This document shows, in pieces, positions 55,782 to 64,000 of a stretch of 64,000 bases of DNA. The notes under the pieces are model-generated. The model had not been told where the DNA came from, did no database searches, and saw only the letters and a program-made list of their open reading frames with translations. The position numbers were made by a program, and so were the translations under genes. This stretch comes from Stenotrophomonas maltophilia D457 (GTDB taxonomy: Bacteria; Pseudomonadota; Gammaproteobacteria; Xanthomonadales; Xanthomonadaceae): positions 1,149,001 to 1,213,000 of the forward strand of contig NC_017671.1 in NCBI RefSeq assembly GCF_000284595.1. Reading direction: 5' to 3'. Every line of letters starts with the position of its first letter. Within the stretch, counting starts at the first letter, position 1.

Positions 55782-57134
55782 ATGACTGCTTTCGACAAAC
55801 ACCAGGTTTCCCGCTTCCGCTTCGTCCGCTGCGAATTCGCCGCGGATACCGGCGTGGCCAGGCTGGTCTACGCCTTCGATGACGGCCCGGAGATGGTGGA
55901 AACCATCACCGTGCCCGGCGCCCCGTTCGTGCTGGACGAAGCGCGTAGCGCCGCCGTGCAGCGCGCGCTGCAGCTGCTGCACCTGATCGCCGGTGTCAGC
56001 TACTACAAGGCCGGCGTACCGGATACGGTCAGCATCGACAGCTACAGCATCGATGCCGATACCGCCGCGCTGGTGGAGACCATTTACCTCAACGGCCTGG
56101 GCGAATTCGCCTACCGCAACGGCCTGAACCTGCGCGGCCGCTTCCGGTTGCCGGTGCAGGGCGTAGCTGCGCAGGCGCCGGCGCTGGGCCTGCAGCCGCA
56201 CGCGCTGGTGGCCATCGGCGGCGGCAAGGATTCGCTGGTCAGCATCGAAGCGCTGCGCCGTGCCGGCGTGGACGAGACCGTGACCTGGATCGGTGGCTCG
56301 CAGCTGATCCGTGCGTGCGCCGAGCGCACTGGCCTGCCGACCTTGAACCTGGGCCGCACGCTGGCACCGGAACTGTTCGAGTTGAACCGCCAGGGCGCCT
56401 GGAACGGCCATATCCCGGTGACGGTGGTGAACTCGGCGATCATGGTGCTGGCCGCGTTGCTGCACGGCGTGGACCAGGTCGTGTTCTCCAACGAGCGCTC
56501 GGCCAGCTACGGCAGCCAGATTCCAGGCACCGGCGAAGTGAACCACCAGTGGTCCAAGGGGTGGGCCTGCGAGCAGGCCTTCGGTAGCCATGTGCAGAAG
56601 TACGTGGCGGCGGACCTGCAGTACTACTCGCTGCTGCGCCCGATGTCCGAGCTGGCGGTGGCCCGCCAGTTCGCCAAGAGTGACTTCTACGACGCGCATT
56701 TCTCCAGTTGCAACCGCAACTTCCACATCCTCGGCGAGCGCCCGGTGAACCGCTGGTGCGGCGTCTGCCCGAAATGCCATTTCGTGTTCCTGGCGCTGGC
56801 CCCGTTCATGCCCAAGACGCGCCTGGTGCGCATCTTCGGCCGCAACCTGCTGGACGATGCCGAGCAGGCCGGTGGCTTCGATGCGCTGCTGGAATTCCAG
56901 GACCACAAGCCGTTCGAGTGCGTGGGCGAAGGCCGCGAATCGCGTGCGGCGATGGCGACCCTGGCACAGCGCCCGGAGTGGAAGGAAGACGTGCTGGTGA
57001 AGCGCTTCTGCAACGAGATCCAGCCGCAGCTGGATGCCGCCGAACTGGAACTGGCACCGCTGCTGCAGCTGCAGGGCGAGCATCGTGTTCCAGCTGCGCT
57101 GTGGGAACGGGTGCGTGAAGATTTCGAAGCTTGA
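55782..57134 (+). CDS. murL: UDP-MurNAc-L-alanyl-L-glutamate epimerase
   Basis: A 450-residue protein with a PP-loop-like [20 protein letters not shown] near residue 145 and a Cys cluster [15 protein letters not shown] near 325. These match MurL of Xanthomonas oryzae, which epimerises the terminal L-Glu of UDP-MurNAc-L-Ala-L-Glu to D-Glu with ATP. It overlaps murD2 by 20 bp, the established partner, which supports the assignment strongly. Confidence 0.92.
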   Translation: MTAFDKHQVSRFRFVRCEFAADTGVARLVYAFDDGPEMVETITVPGAPFVLDEARSAAVQRALQLLHLIAGVSYYKAGVPDTVSIDSYSIDADTAALVETIYLNGLGEFAYRNGLNLRGRFRLPVQGVAAQAPALGLQPHALVAIGGGKDSLVSIEALRRAGVDETVTWIGGSQLIRACAERTGLPTLNLGRTLAPELFELNRQGAWNGHIPVTVVNSAIMVLAALLHGVDQVVFSNERSASYGSQIPGTGEVNHQWSKGWACEQAFGSHVQKYVAADLQYYSLLRPMSELAVARQFAKSDFYDAHFSSCNRNFHILGERPVNRWCGVCPKCHFVFLALAPFMPKTRLVRIFGRNLLDDAEQAGGFDALLEFQDHKPFECVGEGRESRAAMATLAQRPEWKEDVLVKRFCNEIQPQLDAAELELAPLLQLQGEHRVPAALWERVREDFEA

Positions 57135-58524
57135 AGGAAAGCGCGTCGCGCTGTGGGGCTGGGGCCGTGAGGGCCGCGCCGCGTTTGCGGTGCTGCGCGC
57201 GCGCCTGCCCACGCTGGCATTGAGCCTGTTCTGCCCGGTGTCCGAGGTCGAGGCGGCGCGTGCGGAAACGGAGGGCGCGCTGGACGTGCGTGGCGAGCCT
57301 TCCGCTGAAGCGCTGGCCGCGTTCGACGTGGTGATCAAATCGCCCGGCATCAGCCCCTACCAGCCGATCGCGCTGGCGGCTGCAGGGCAGGGCACCAGCT
57401 TCATTGGTGGCACCGCGTTGTGGTTCGCCGAACACGCGGCCGACGATGGCATCGTGCACGACACCGTGTGCGTGACCGGTACCAAGGGCAAGAGCACCAC
57501 CACCGCGCTGGTTGCGCACCTGCTGCGTGCCGCCGGCCATCGCACCGGCCTGGTCGGCAACATCGGCCTGCCCCTGCTGGAAGTGCTGGATCCGCAGCCC
57601 GCGCCGGAGTACTGGGCGGTGGAACTGTCCAGCTACCAGACCGGTGAGGTGGCACGCAGTGGCGCCCGCCCGCAGGTGGCGGTGGTGCTGAACCTGTTCC
57701 CGGAACACCTGGACTGGCACGGCAGCGAACAGCGTTACATCGAAGACAAGCTGCGGCTGGTGACTGAAGCCGCACCGCGCATCGCCGTGCTTAATGCCGC
57801 CGATCCGCACCTGGCCGCGCTGTCGCTGCCCGACAGCGAAGTGGTCTGGTTCAACCAGCCGCAGGGCTGGCACATGCGCGGCGACATCGTGCATCGCGGT
57901 GAGCAGGCCGTGTTTGATACCTGCAACACGCCGCTGCCAGGCCGCCACAACCGCGGCAACCTGTGCGCGGTGCTGGCCGCGCTGGAAGCGCTGGGGCTGG
58001 ATGCCGTAGCGCTGGCACCGGCGGTGCAGGACTTCCGTCCGCTGCCCAACCGCCTGCAGCGCATCGGCGTGGCCGATGGCCTGACCTACGTCAACGATTC
58101 GATCAGCACCACGCCGCATGCCAGCCTGGCCGCGCTGGAGTGCTTCGCCGGCCAGCGCATCGCGCTGCTGGTGGGGGGGCATGACCGTGGCCTGGACTGG
58201 ACCGATTTCATGCAGCACATGGCGCACGATGTGCCGCCGGTGGAGATCGTGACCATGGGCAGCAACGGCCCGCGCATCCACGCGATGCTGCAGCCGCTGG
58301 CCGACGCCGGTCGCTTCGGCCTGCATGCGGCGGGCGATCTCGCCGAGGCGATGGCCTTGGCGCGCGCCGCGCTGGGCGAACAGGGCGGGGTGGTGCTGCT
58401 GTCGCCGGGTGCACCGAGCTTTGGTGCGTACCGCGACTACGTGGCGCGCGGACGTCATTTCGCCGCGCTGGCCGGGTTCGATCCGGACAGCATCAGCGCG
58501 ATTCCGGGGCTGGGCATCGGGTAA
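57115..58524 (+). CDS. murD2: UDP-MurNAc-L-alanine--L-glutamate ligase MurD2
   Basis: A 469-residue Mur ligase. [20 protein letters not shown] binds [34 protein letters not shown] and [18 protein letters not shown] are the family motifs. In Xanthomonadaceae MurD2 adds L-Glu, not D-Glu, and MurL then inverts it. The GTG at 57115 inside the end of murL gives a start aligned with [21 protein letters not shown] hairpin follows the stop. Confidence 0.92.
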   Translation: MKISKLEGKRVALWGWGREGRAAFAVLRARLPTLALSLFCPVSEVEAARAETEGALDVRGEPSAEALAAFDVVIKSPGISPYQPIALAAAGQGTSFIGGTALWFAEHAADDGIVHDTVCVTGTKGKSTTTALVAHLLRAAGHRTGLVGNIGLPLLEVLDPQPAPEYWAVELSSYQTGEVARSGARPQVAVVLNLFPEHLDWHGSEQRYIEDKLRLVTEAAPRIAVLNAADPHLAALSLPDSEVVWFNQPQGWHMRGDIVHRGEQAVFDTCNTPLPGRHNRGNLCAVLAALEALGLDAVALAPAVQDFRPLPNRLQRIGVADGLTYVNDSISTTPHASLAALECFAGQRIALLVGGHDRGLDWTDFMQHMAHDVPPVEIVTMGSNGPRIHAMLQPLADAGRFGLHAAGDLAEAMALARAALGEQGGVVLLSPGAPSFGAYRDYVARGRHFAALAGFDPDSISAIPGLGIG

Positions 58525-58563
58525 GGGGTCGGATCCTTTTCCGCAGGAAAGGGCTCTGACCCC
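58525..58563. repeat. GGGGTC-type REP hairpin
   Basis: Imperfect palindrome beginning at the murD2 stop; arms GGGGTCGGATCC and GGGCTCTGACCCC. Confidence 0.85.
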
Positions 58564-58610
58564 GTCGTGCATTTATCATGCAGGCATCCCGGACGGACCC
58601 GGATGCCCGC

Positions 58611-59144
58611 ATGTGCACCTTCATCACCGTGTTCCTGCCCACGTCATTGCCGCACGACGCGGCCGCCGCGGTCTTCACCCGTAGCGGCCGGCGCCTGTTC
58701 GCGCAGGCATCACCGAGCCTGCAGGCGGCGGTGGGCCCGGATTGGCAGCCGTGGCTGAGTGCCGCGCACTGCGATTGCGGCACCGCGCTGGCCTCGACGA
58801 GTGTGCAGCCGGAATGGAAGGGCGATGCCGAACGTTGGCGGAAGAAGGGCTGGAGTGAGGCCAGGATCGCTCGCGCGCTGTCCGAGCAGTTGGCGCGGCA
58901 TGAACAGGATCAGCAGGTGTGCCGCGATAGAGCTCTTGCCGACGCCGGCCAATGGCTGCAGCGCATTGATGCCCTGCTGGGTGTGGGTGCGGCGCGTATC
59001 GGACTTCTGGTGCGTGTTTACGACGGCTCGGTGGGGGCCCGGCAGCCGAAGCCGCCGGAACATCATTGGTCGCGGGATCAGCTCGCCGCGGCGGATCTGT
59101 TGGCGTTCGCGCCCGGCACGTTGCACTGGATCGAACGCGGGTGA
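58611..59144 (+). CDS. Hypothetical protein
   Basis: A 177-residue soluble protein starting MCTFITVFLPTSLP, with a CDCGT motif near residue 57 and an amphipathic charged middle (RWRKKGWSEARIARALSEQL). The C-terminus has HHWSRDQLAAADLLAF. No family, signal peptide or helix anchor recognised. Start ATG 58611 is preferred over one at 58578. Confidence 0.7.
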   Translation: MCTFITVFLPTSLPHDAAAAVFTRSGRRLFAQASPSLQAAVGPDWQPWLSAAHCDCGTALASTSVQPEWKGDAERWRKKGWSEARIARALSEQLARHEQDQQVCRDRALADAGQWLQRIDALLGVGAARIGLLVRVYDGSVGARQPKPPEHHWSRDQLAAADLLAFAPGTLHWIERG

Positions 59145-59204
59145 GAGCGCCATCCACGCATGGCGTGGATCTACTGTAGAGTCGAGCCCATGCTCGGCTG
59201 GGTT
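59145..59204. repeat. CCACGC palindrome between convergent genes
   Basis: ATCCACGCATGGCGTGGAT with a GTAG-like TCTACTGTAG flank, the same short palindrome as at about 26381-26404. Confidence 0.8.
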
Positions 59205-59795
59205 TCAATCCTCGTCCTGGTCGATGAACGCGTAATCGCGATCAATCATTTGTTGCAGGTAGGCGTCGAAGCCGGGCGCGATCACCGCGTAGCTGTCCGG
59301 ATCGTGCAGGTAGCGCACCACCTGGCCGACCGTGCCGCCCGACCCCGGGTCGAAATCCAGGTACAGCATCGACGTGCCGCCGTTGTTCATGCAGTGCGAG
59401 AAGCACAGGCGGCGGTTCATCGGCAGATCGGCGTCGATGCCCTCACCCAGGATCTCCGGTTCGTCATCCAGCCACTCTTCGTAGATCGAACGGATGCTGT
59501 CGTCCCACTGCTGCTGGTCTTCGAAGATCTGTGCGACCGAGCGCAGGTAGTACGGATAGTCGCCGACATCGGAGCCGAGCATCAGCACGCACACCTCGCC
59601 GCCTGGATACTCGCGGAAATGGGTGCCATCCACGCGCGACAACAGTTCCATCAGGCTGTCAGGGACCTGTGGCCACTGCGCCCGCAGGCGCTGTAGGTCT
59701 TCGACAGTGGCACCCTGTACCCGCGCCCATTGCGGAGCATCCTCGGCGGGCAAGCGCGGAATCAGGCCAGACAGAAAGCGATCAACAAGGGTCAT
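59205..59795 (-). CDS. SMI1/KNR4 (SUKH) family protein
   Basis: A 196-residue protein. VQGATVEDLQRLRAQWPQVP then LMELLSRVDG is the SUKH N-terminal helix pattern, and YYLRSVAQIFEDQQQWDDSI and SGGTVGQVVRYLHDPDSY follow. Family members are often immunity proteins against secreted nuclease toxins or scaffold proteins. No toxin gene is beside it, so the role is open. Start ATG 59795. Confidence 0.78.
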   Translation of the reverse strand: MTLVDRFLSGLIPRLPAEDAPQWARVQGATVEDLQRLRAQWPQVPDSLMELLSRVDGTHFREYPGGEVCVLMLGSDVGDYPYYLRSVAQIFEDQQQWDDSIRSIYEEWLDDEPEILGEGIDADLPMNRRLCFSHCMNNGGTSMLYLDFDPGSGGTVGQVVRYLHDPDSYAVIAPGFDAYLQQMIDRDYAFIDQDED

Positions 59796-59865
59796 CGGAA
59801 GATGCCAAGAGCAGGGCAGGCACAGCCGGCTTCGCGCATCGAGGCCGGCCGTGCGGCGCGGCGTG

Positions 59866-61113
59866 TCAGCGTACCACCTGGAAATCGATGATGTCGTAGA
59901 CCGATGAGCCGTACTTGCCATGCGATTCCAGGGAGATCGCGATGCCGAGGTCCTCGATGAAGGCACGAACACTGCGATCGCCGTCGACCTTGCACTCCAG
60001 CCGGATCGCATCGCCAGAAAGCGAGGCTGATACATCGCGTGCCGGGAAGCGTTCTCCGATCACGCAGGACAGCGTGGTGGTGAGTGGCTTGGAAGTGCTG
60101 CGTTCCGGATAGAAGACCATCGTCGTCTCTGCGCGGAACCGGCTGCCGGGTGTCCACGCTGCGGGAAGATCCTGCTTCAGCGACCGGGTCTGCAGGGTCA
60201 TCGCAGCGTCGCGCATGGATGCCAGCTGGAAGAGATTTGCCTTTGACAGCCGATGCATGGTGAACGAGGTGTAGTCCTCGGTGATCTTCAACAGGCCGTT
60301 GTCGGCCACCATCGTAATGGTGGTCGGAGTAGTGGAGGGGGCCCTTCCCTTGATCCGGTAGCGGTAGGTCAGCGATGTGAACCGGGGGGCCAGCAACGGG
60401 TTGTCCACGCCATCAACAACAGCCTTGATAACCGGCACATCTTCCAGCCGCCGGCCGGCCGCCTGCGGCTGCGGGCGATCGGCAGCGGGTACGTCGGGGC
60501 GGAGCTGGGCCATGACATCGGCATCTACCGCCCCTTGCAGCGAACATCCCACCATGGTCCTGCCGCCGCTGGATTCCACCATCAGCACCCGTTCCAGAAG
60601 CATGCGTCCGGAGGCAATGCCGCCACGATTGGAAGTGGGCAGCCACTGATCGCCTGCGCGGACCTCGCTACGGGCATGCATTCCGCGATCGCCCTGCAGG
60701 CGCTCGGCATGTTCGATCAAGGGCGACAGCTGCTTGACAACCGTGTCCAGTGGCGCATCGAAGGTGAACCCCCAGCTCATATAACGACCCAGGACGCCCA
60801 GGTCCGACGTGTTGTCGAAGTAGGTGGCGACCGGCAGGCCGCCGATGCGGGGTCCGCCACGGAGCTGGACCTCGTTGGTGGTCTCGGAACGATCCTTGGT
60901 CTCGATCCAGTTGATCGTGCCTGTCCCACCCAACGATGCGTGCGCGGCCCATGCATCTGCGTGCGTGTGCAGGCTGGAGAAGAAGCTGGCGTCGCAGCGG
61001 CTGAACGCGGTGAAAGTCTCGTCCAGCGGACTGGCGCTCAGCTGGGCAGCAGGCAGCAGAAGGGCAAGCGAGGCAAGCGAAGTGGAACCCAGGTTTTTCA
61101 CGAAACGGGACAT
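59866..61113 (-). CDS. Hypothetical secreted protein
   Basis: A 415-residue protein with a signal peptide (TSLASLALLLPAAQLSASP). Two similar beta-rich halves may be present; Cys pairs occur at FSRCDASFF, VGCSLQG, LSCVIGE and LECKVDG. No known domain recognised. It lies upstream of the SUKH gene on the same strand with a 70-bp gap, so the two may be co-transcribed. Start ATG 61113 (MSRFVKNLG). Confidence 0.72.
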   Translation of the reverse strand: MSRFVKNLGSTSLASLALLLPAAQLSASPLDETFTAFSRCDASFFSSLHTHADAWAAHASLGGTGTINWIETKDRSETTNEVQLRGGPRIGGLPVATYFDNTSDLGVLGRYMSWGFTFDAPLDTVVKQLSPLIEHAERLQGDRGMHARSEVRAGDQWLPTSNRGGIASGRMLLERVLMVESSGGRTMVGCSLQGAVDADVMAQLRPDVPAADRPQPQAAGRRLEDVPVIKAVVDGVDNPLLAPRFTSLTYRYRIKGRAPSTTPTTITMVADNGLLKITEDYTSFTMHRLSKANLFQLASMRDAAMTLQTRSLKQDLPAAWTPGSRFRAETTMVFYPERSTSKPLTTTLSCVIGERFPARDVSASLSGDAIRLECKVDGDRSVRAFIEDLGIAISLESHGKYGSSVYDIIDFQVVR

Positions 61114-61254
61114 CCTTGTTGGGGAAGGGGGGGGCACACAGCTGGACACTAGCTATCGGCCTGTTCGTCTGGATCTGAAGTGGGGGCTGCATTGCGTGCT
61201 TCGGCTTCACGCCGGCCCCGTACACTCCGGGTTCCCTCTCGGTGGAGCAGGCGC

Positions 61255-62046
61255 ATGAATCGTTGGCGATGCGGTGTGGCGGTGATCCTGGGGCTGGCGG
61301 CGATGCCGGCGTGGGCGGCGATGAAGACCCAGCCGGTGGAATGGAAACACCAGGGCACGACCTTCAGTGGCGTGCTGGTCTATGACGATGGCGACAACGA
61401 CAAGCGCCCGGGTCTGGTGATGGTGCCGAACTGGAAGGGCGTGAACGAATCGGCGGTCGAAAAGGCCAAGCAGCTGGCCGGCGATGACTACGTGGTGCTG
61501 GTGGCCGATGTGTACGGCAAGGGTGTGCGGCCGAAGACCGATGCCGAGGCCGGGCCGGTGGCAACCAAGCTGCGCAATGACAGGCCGCTGCTGCGCGCAC
61601 GTGCGCTGGAGGCGGTGAACGTGCTCAGGGCGCAGTCGGGCAAGGTGCCGCTCGATGCCGGCCGGATCGGCGCGGTCGGTTTCTGCTTCGGCGGTACCAC
61701 GGTGCTGGAGCTGGCCCGTGCCGGTGCGCCGCTGGCCGGTGTGGTCAGCCTGCACGGCGGGCTGGGCTCACCGCTGCCGGCGCAGGCCGGTGGCAGCCAT
61801 CCGTCGGTGCTGGTGCTCAACGGCGCCGACGACAGGAGCGTGACCGCCGAGGACATCGCTGGCTTCCAGAAGGAAATGGACGCGGCCAAGGTCGAGTGGG
61901 AATTCACCAACTACAGCGGTGCGGTGCACTGCTTCGCCGAGCGCGATGCCAACAGTCCGCCGGGGTGCCAGTACAACGAGCGGGCGGCGAAGCGCGCATG
62001 GAAGGCGCTGGATGAGTTCTTCGAGGAACGCTTCGAGAAACGTTGA
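61255..62046 (+). CDS. Dienelactone hydrolase family protein, secreted
   Basis: A 263-residue alpha/beta hydrolase with a signal peptide (CGVAVILGLAAMPAWA). The catalytic triad is visible: Cys in GAVGFCFGGTTVLEL, Asp in LNGADDRSV and His in YSGAVHCFAERD. Despite the family name the substrate is unknown. GGTGGAGCAGG precedes ATG 61255. Confidence 0.9.
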   Translation: MNRWRCGVAVILGLAAMPAWAAMKTQPVEWKHQGTTFSGVLVYDDGDNDKRPGLVMVPNWKGVNESAVEKAKQLAGDDYVVLVADVYGKGVRPKTDAEAGPVATKLRNDRPLLRARALEAVNVLRAQSGKVPLDAGRIGAVGFCFGGTTVLELARAGAPLAGVVSLHGGLGSPLPAQAGGSHPSVLVLNGADDRSVTAEDIAGFQKEMDAAKVEWEFTNYSGAVHCFAERDANSPPGCQYNERAAKRAWKALDEFFEERFEKR

Positions 62047-62057
62047 TTCGTGCAGTG

Positions 62058-62208
62058 GTAGTGCCGGCCGCTGGCCGGCAACCTCATGATGCTGCGGATG
62101 TCATCGGGAATGCCGGCCAGCGGCCGGCACTACCGATGCTTCAGTGCCGACCAACGGTCGGCACCCACCGGAATGCCGGTTTGGTGGGTGCCGACCGTTG
62201 GTCGGCAC
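62058..62208. repeat. Cluster of four palindromes in two inverted pairs
   Basis: SMAG-type copies at 62058-62083 and 62111-62133 are inverted to each other. GTGCCGACCAACGGTCGGCA (62144-62164) and its inverted relative (62188-62208) form a second pair with CACCC/GGGTG flanks. Confidence 0.9.
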
Positions 62209-62219
62209 ACCTCAGCCGG

Positions 62220-63218
62220 TCAATGCGAGCGCTGCACCGCGTAGCGGGCCAGGCCGCGCAGGGCGGCCACGGCATCGTTGTCGCCCAGGCCATCGAGCGC
62301 GCGCTCGGCGGCTTCGGCATATTCCTCTGCACGCGCGCGGCTGTACTCCAGGCCGCCGGTGGCGCGGATCGCGGCCAGCACTTCCGGCATCGCCGAGGCG
62401 TCACCGTCCTGCACGATGGTGCGCAGGCGCTCGCGGGTGGCGTTGTCGGAGTGGGCCATCGCGTGGATCAGCGGCAGCGTGGCCTTGCCCTCGGCGAGGT
62501 CGTCGCCCAGGTTCTTGCCCAGCTCCTCGGCGTTGGCCGAGTAGTCCAGCACGTCGTCGGCGATCTGGAACGCGTAGCCCAGGTGCATGCCGTAGTCGAA
62601 CAGGGCCTGCTGGGTCGCTTCATCCACGCCGCTGGCCAGCGCGCCCAGGCGGGTGCCGGCGGCGAACAGCACCGCGGTCTTGCGCTCGATCACGCGCAGG
62701 TAGGCGGCTTCGTCGGTGTCCGGGTTGTGTACGTGCAGCAGCTGCAGCACTTCACCCTCGGCGATGCGGTTGGTGGCGTCAGCCAGGATCTGCATCACCG
62801 GCATGCGCTCCAGCTCGACCATCAGCTGGAAGCTGCGCGAGTACAGGAAGTCGCCGACCAGCACGCTGGGCGCGTTGCCCCACAGTGCGTTGGCGGTGCT
62901 GCGGCCACGGCGCAGGCTGGATTCGTCCACCACGTCGTCGTGCAGCAGGGTGGAGGTGTGGATGAACTCGATGATCGCCGCCAGCTGGTGGTGCTCCGGG
63001 CCAGCCTGGCCGACCGCATGGCCGGCCAGCATCACCAGCATCGGGCGCAGGCGTTTGCCGCCGGCGGAAATGATGTGGTCAGCGATCTGGTTGATCAGCA
63101 CGACGTCCGAGGACAGCCGGCGCCGGATCAGGGCGTCGACGGCGGCCATGTCGGCCGCGGCAAGCGACTGGATCTGGGGCAGGCCCAGGGCGGGACGGGT
63201 GTCTTCGGTGATGGTCAT
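62220..63218 (-). CDS. ispB: Octaprenyl diphosphate synthase
   Basis: A 332-residue trans-prenyltransferase. LLHDDVVDES is the first Asp-rich motif and FQIADDVLDY the second. KRLRPMLVMLAG and GNAPSVLVGDFLYSRSF also match. It makes the ubiquinone side chain, most likely C40. It diverges from the GH13 gene. Confidence 0.94.
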   Translation of the reverse strand: MTITEDTRPALGLPQIQSLAAADMAAVDALIRRRLSSDVVLINQIADHIISAGGKRLRPMLVMLAGHAVGQAGPEHHQLAAIIEFIHTSTLLHDDVVDESSLRRGRSTANALWGNAPSVLVGDFLYSRSFQLMVELERMPVMQILADATNRIAEGEVLQLLHVHNPDTDEAAYLRVIERKTAVLFAAGTRLGALASGVDEATQQALFDYGMHLGYAFQIADDVLDYSANAEELGKNLGDDLAEGKATLPLIHAMAHSDNATRERLRTIVQDGDASAMPEVLAAIRATGGLEYSRARAEEYAEAAERALDGLGDNDAVAALRGLARYAVQRSH

Positions 63219-63323
63219 GCGATCAGGCTTTCAGGCTCACCACCGATTATAGGCGCTGGCCGTGAATTCGGGCGCAAACCGGCCCGAGCGGCAATTCCAG
63301 CCCGGCCTGCGCGGCCCTGCGCG

Positions 63324-63337
63324 TGAATACGTATGCA
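63324..63337. promoter_or_regulatory. Possible LacI-family operator
   Basis: TGAATACGTATGCA is a near-perfect palindrome with a central CG, as in operators of LacI-type sugar regulators, 96 bp upstream of the GH13 gene. Confidence 0.4.
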
Positions 63338-63432
63338 GGTTGCGCCATGCCTGGGAGCCCGCCGCTAAGCTTGCCGGATCAGGATTTCGGCCCGCTGCCG
63401 GCGGGTCCCGCATGCCCGGAGGGGGGCTGTCG

Positions 63433-64000
63433 ATGTCGCACTATCCATGGTGGCGCGGAGCCGTCATCTACCAGATCTACCCGCGCAGTTACCTTGATGC
63501 CAACGGCGATGGCGTGGGCGATCTGCCCGGCATCATCCAGCGCCTGGACCACATTGCCGCGCTGGGCGTGGATGCGATCTGGATCTCGCCGTTCTTCAGG
63601 TCGCCGATGGCCGACTTCGGCTACGACATCGCCGATTACCGCGATGTCGACCCGCTGTTCGGCAGCCTGGACGACTTTGACCGCCTGTTGGCCAAGGCCC
63701 ACGGCTTGGGCCTGAAGGTGATGATCGACCAGGTGCTGAGCCACACTTCGATCGAGCATGCGTGGTTCCGTGAGAGCCGCCAGGACCGCAGCAATCCGAA
63801 GGCCGACTGGTACGTCTGGGCCGACCCGCGCGAGGATGGCACCCCGCCCAACAACTGGCTGTCGCTGTTCGGCGGCTGCGCCTGGCAGTGGGAGCCGCGC
63901 CGTGAGCAGTACTACCTGCACAACTTCCTGGTCGACCAGCCGGACCTGAACTTCCATCACCCGGACGTGCAGCAGGCGACCCTGGACAACGTGCGCTTCT
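63433..64000 (+). CDS. GH13 alpha-glucosidase (alpha-amylase family), N-terminal part cut by the window edge
   Basis: The first 189 residues of a GH13 enzyme: WWRGAVIYQIYPRSYLDANG, GDGVGDLPGIIQRLDHIAAL and region I-like KVMIDQVLSHTSIEH. These match oligo-1,6-glucosidase/alpha-glucosidase enzymes. No signal peptide at the start, so the enzyme is likely cytoplasmic, acting on imported maltooligosaccharides. Catalytic residues lie beyond the window. Confidence 0.9.
   Translation, partial: MSHYPWWRGAVIYQIYPRSYLDANGDGVGDLPGIIQRLDHIAALGVDAIWISPFFRSPMADFGYDIADYRDVDPLFGSLDDFDRLLAKAHGLGLKVMIDQVLSHTSIEHAWFRESRQDRSNPKADWYVWADPREDGTPPNNWLSLFGGCAWQWEPRREQYYLHNFLVDQPDLNFHHPDVQQATLDNVRF

Noticed and set aside
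53603..55798. A 731-codon minus-strand open frame
   Set aside because: Antisense to the well-supported lysAC; composition is His/Gln/Arg-rich shadow translation.

Overview
The window is a stretch of a gamma-proteobacterial chromosome of the family Xanthomonadaceae, almost certainly Stenotrophomonas (S. maltophilia complex). The reasons are the very high GC content, dense overlapping operons, many GTAG-ended palindromic repeats of the SMAG type, and family-typical gene content: the MurD2/MurL route to D-Glu in peptidoglycan, a fused LysC-LysA enzyme, HprK beside PtsN and RpoN, and the purM-DUF2066-perM-hda order. No rRNA, tRNA, CRISPR array, prophage or integrated island was seen.

Layout. 1-8839 (minus) is one long co-directional block: kdsD-kdsC-lptC-lptA-lptB (LPS Kdo synthesis and LPS transport), then rpoN-hpf-ptsN-hprK-rapZ, then a mannose-family EIIA, HPr and the first codons of Enzyme I. 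8894-10731 (plus) holds ibaG-murA and a small EF-hand membrane protein. 10871-15799 (minus) is a purM-to-purN block with small membrane proteins and two DUF3108 paralogues, one with a frameshifted signal peptide. 15899-18911 (plus) is DUF2066-perM-hda. 19383-21115 (minus) is the murU-amgK cell-wall recycling pair. 23212-25715 (plus) holds a ComEA-like protein, a candidate RsmA/CsrA-titrating small RNA and two L,D-transpeptidases. 26506-38887 (minus) is an iron-acquisition region with two TonB-dependent receptors, a flavoprotein/ApbE/PepSY reduction cluster, a PiuC-type hydroxylase and Fur-like boxes. 39063-46487 (minus) is the Rrf2-sufBCDS-GNAT-Rieske group, split by a REP-associated transposase and a four-copy 127-bp tandem array. 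46697-53035 contains stress and chromatin genes (SET-domain protein, DJ-1/PfpI, HU with a histone-H1-like tail, OsmC) and two PhzF paralogues. 53111-58524 (plus) is lysAC-murL-murD2. 58611-64000 holds hypotheticals, a SUKH protein, a dienelactone hydrolase, ispB and the start of a GH13 glucosidase.

How the genes fit together. The window is rich in envelope functions: Kdo and LPS transport, MurA, MurL/MurD2, DAP decarboxylation by LysAC, MurNAc recycling, polyprenyl diphosphate synthesis and two L,D-transpeptidases. The PTS block has no sugar permease in view and contains the HprK/HPr/RapZ regulators, so a signalling role is likely. The iron region and the suf operon are linked through iron homeostasis.

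The most interesting signals are: (1) an RNA at about 23540-23815 with 12 GGA motifs, six hairpins presenting A(N)GGA in their loops and a strong terminator, which is the architecture of CsrB/RsmZ sponge RNAs; (2) the REP-associated transposase whose 3' end plus REP hairpin is repeated every 127 bp; (3) two inverted copies of a 102-bp element with conserved 52-nt loops and diverged yet perfectly self-complementary 25-bp stems; (4) two 133-residue Fur-linked membrane proteins, each just upstream of a TonB receptor gene.
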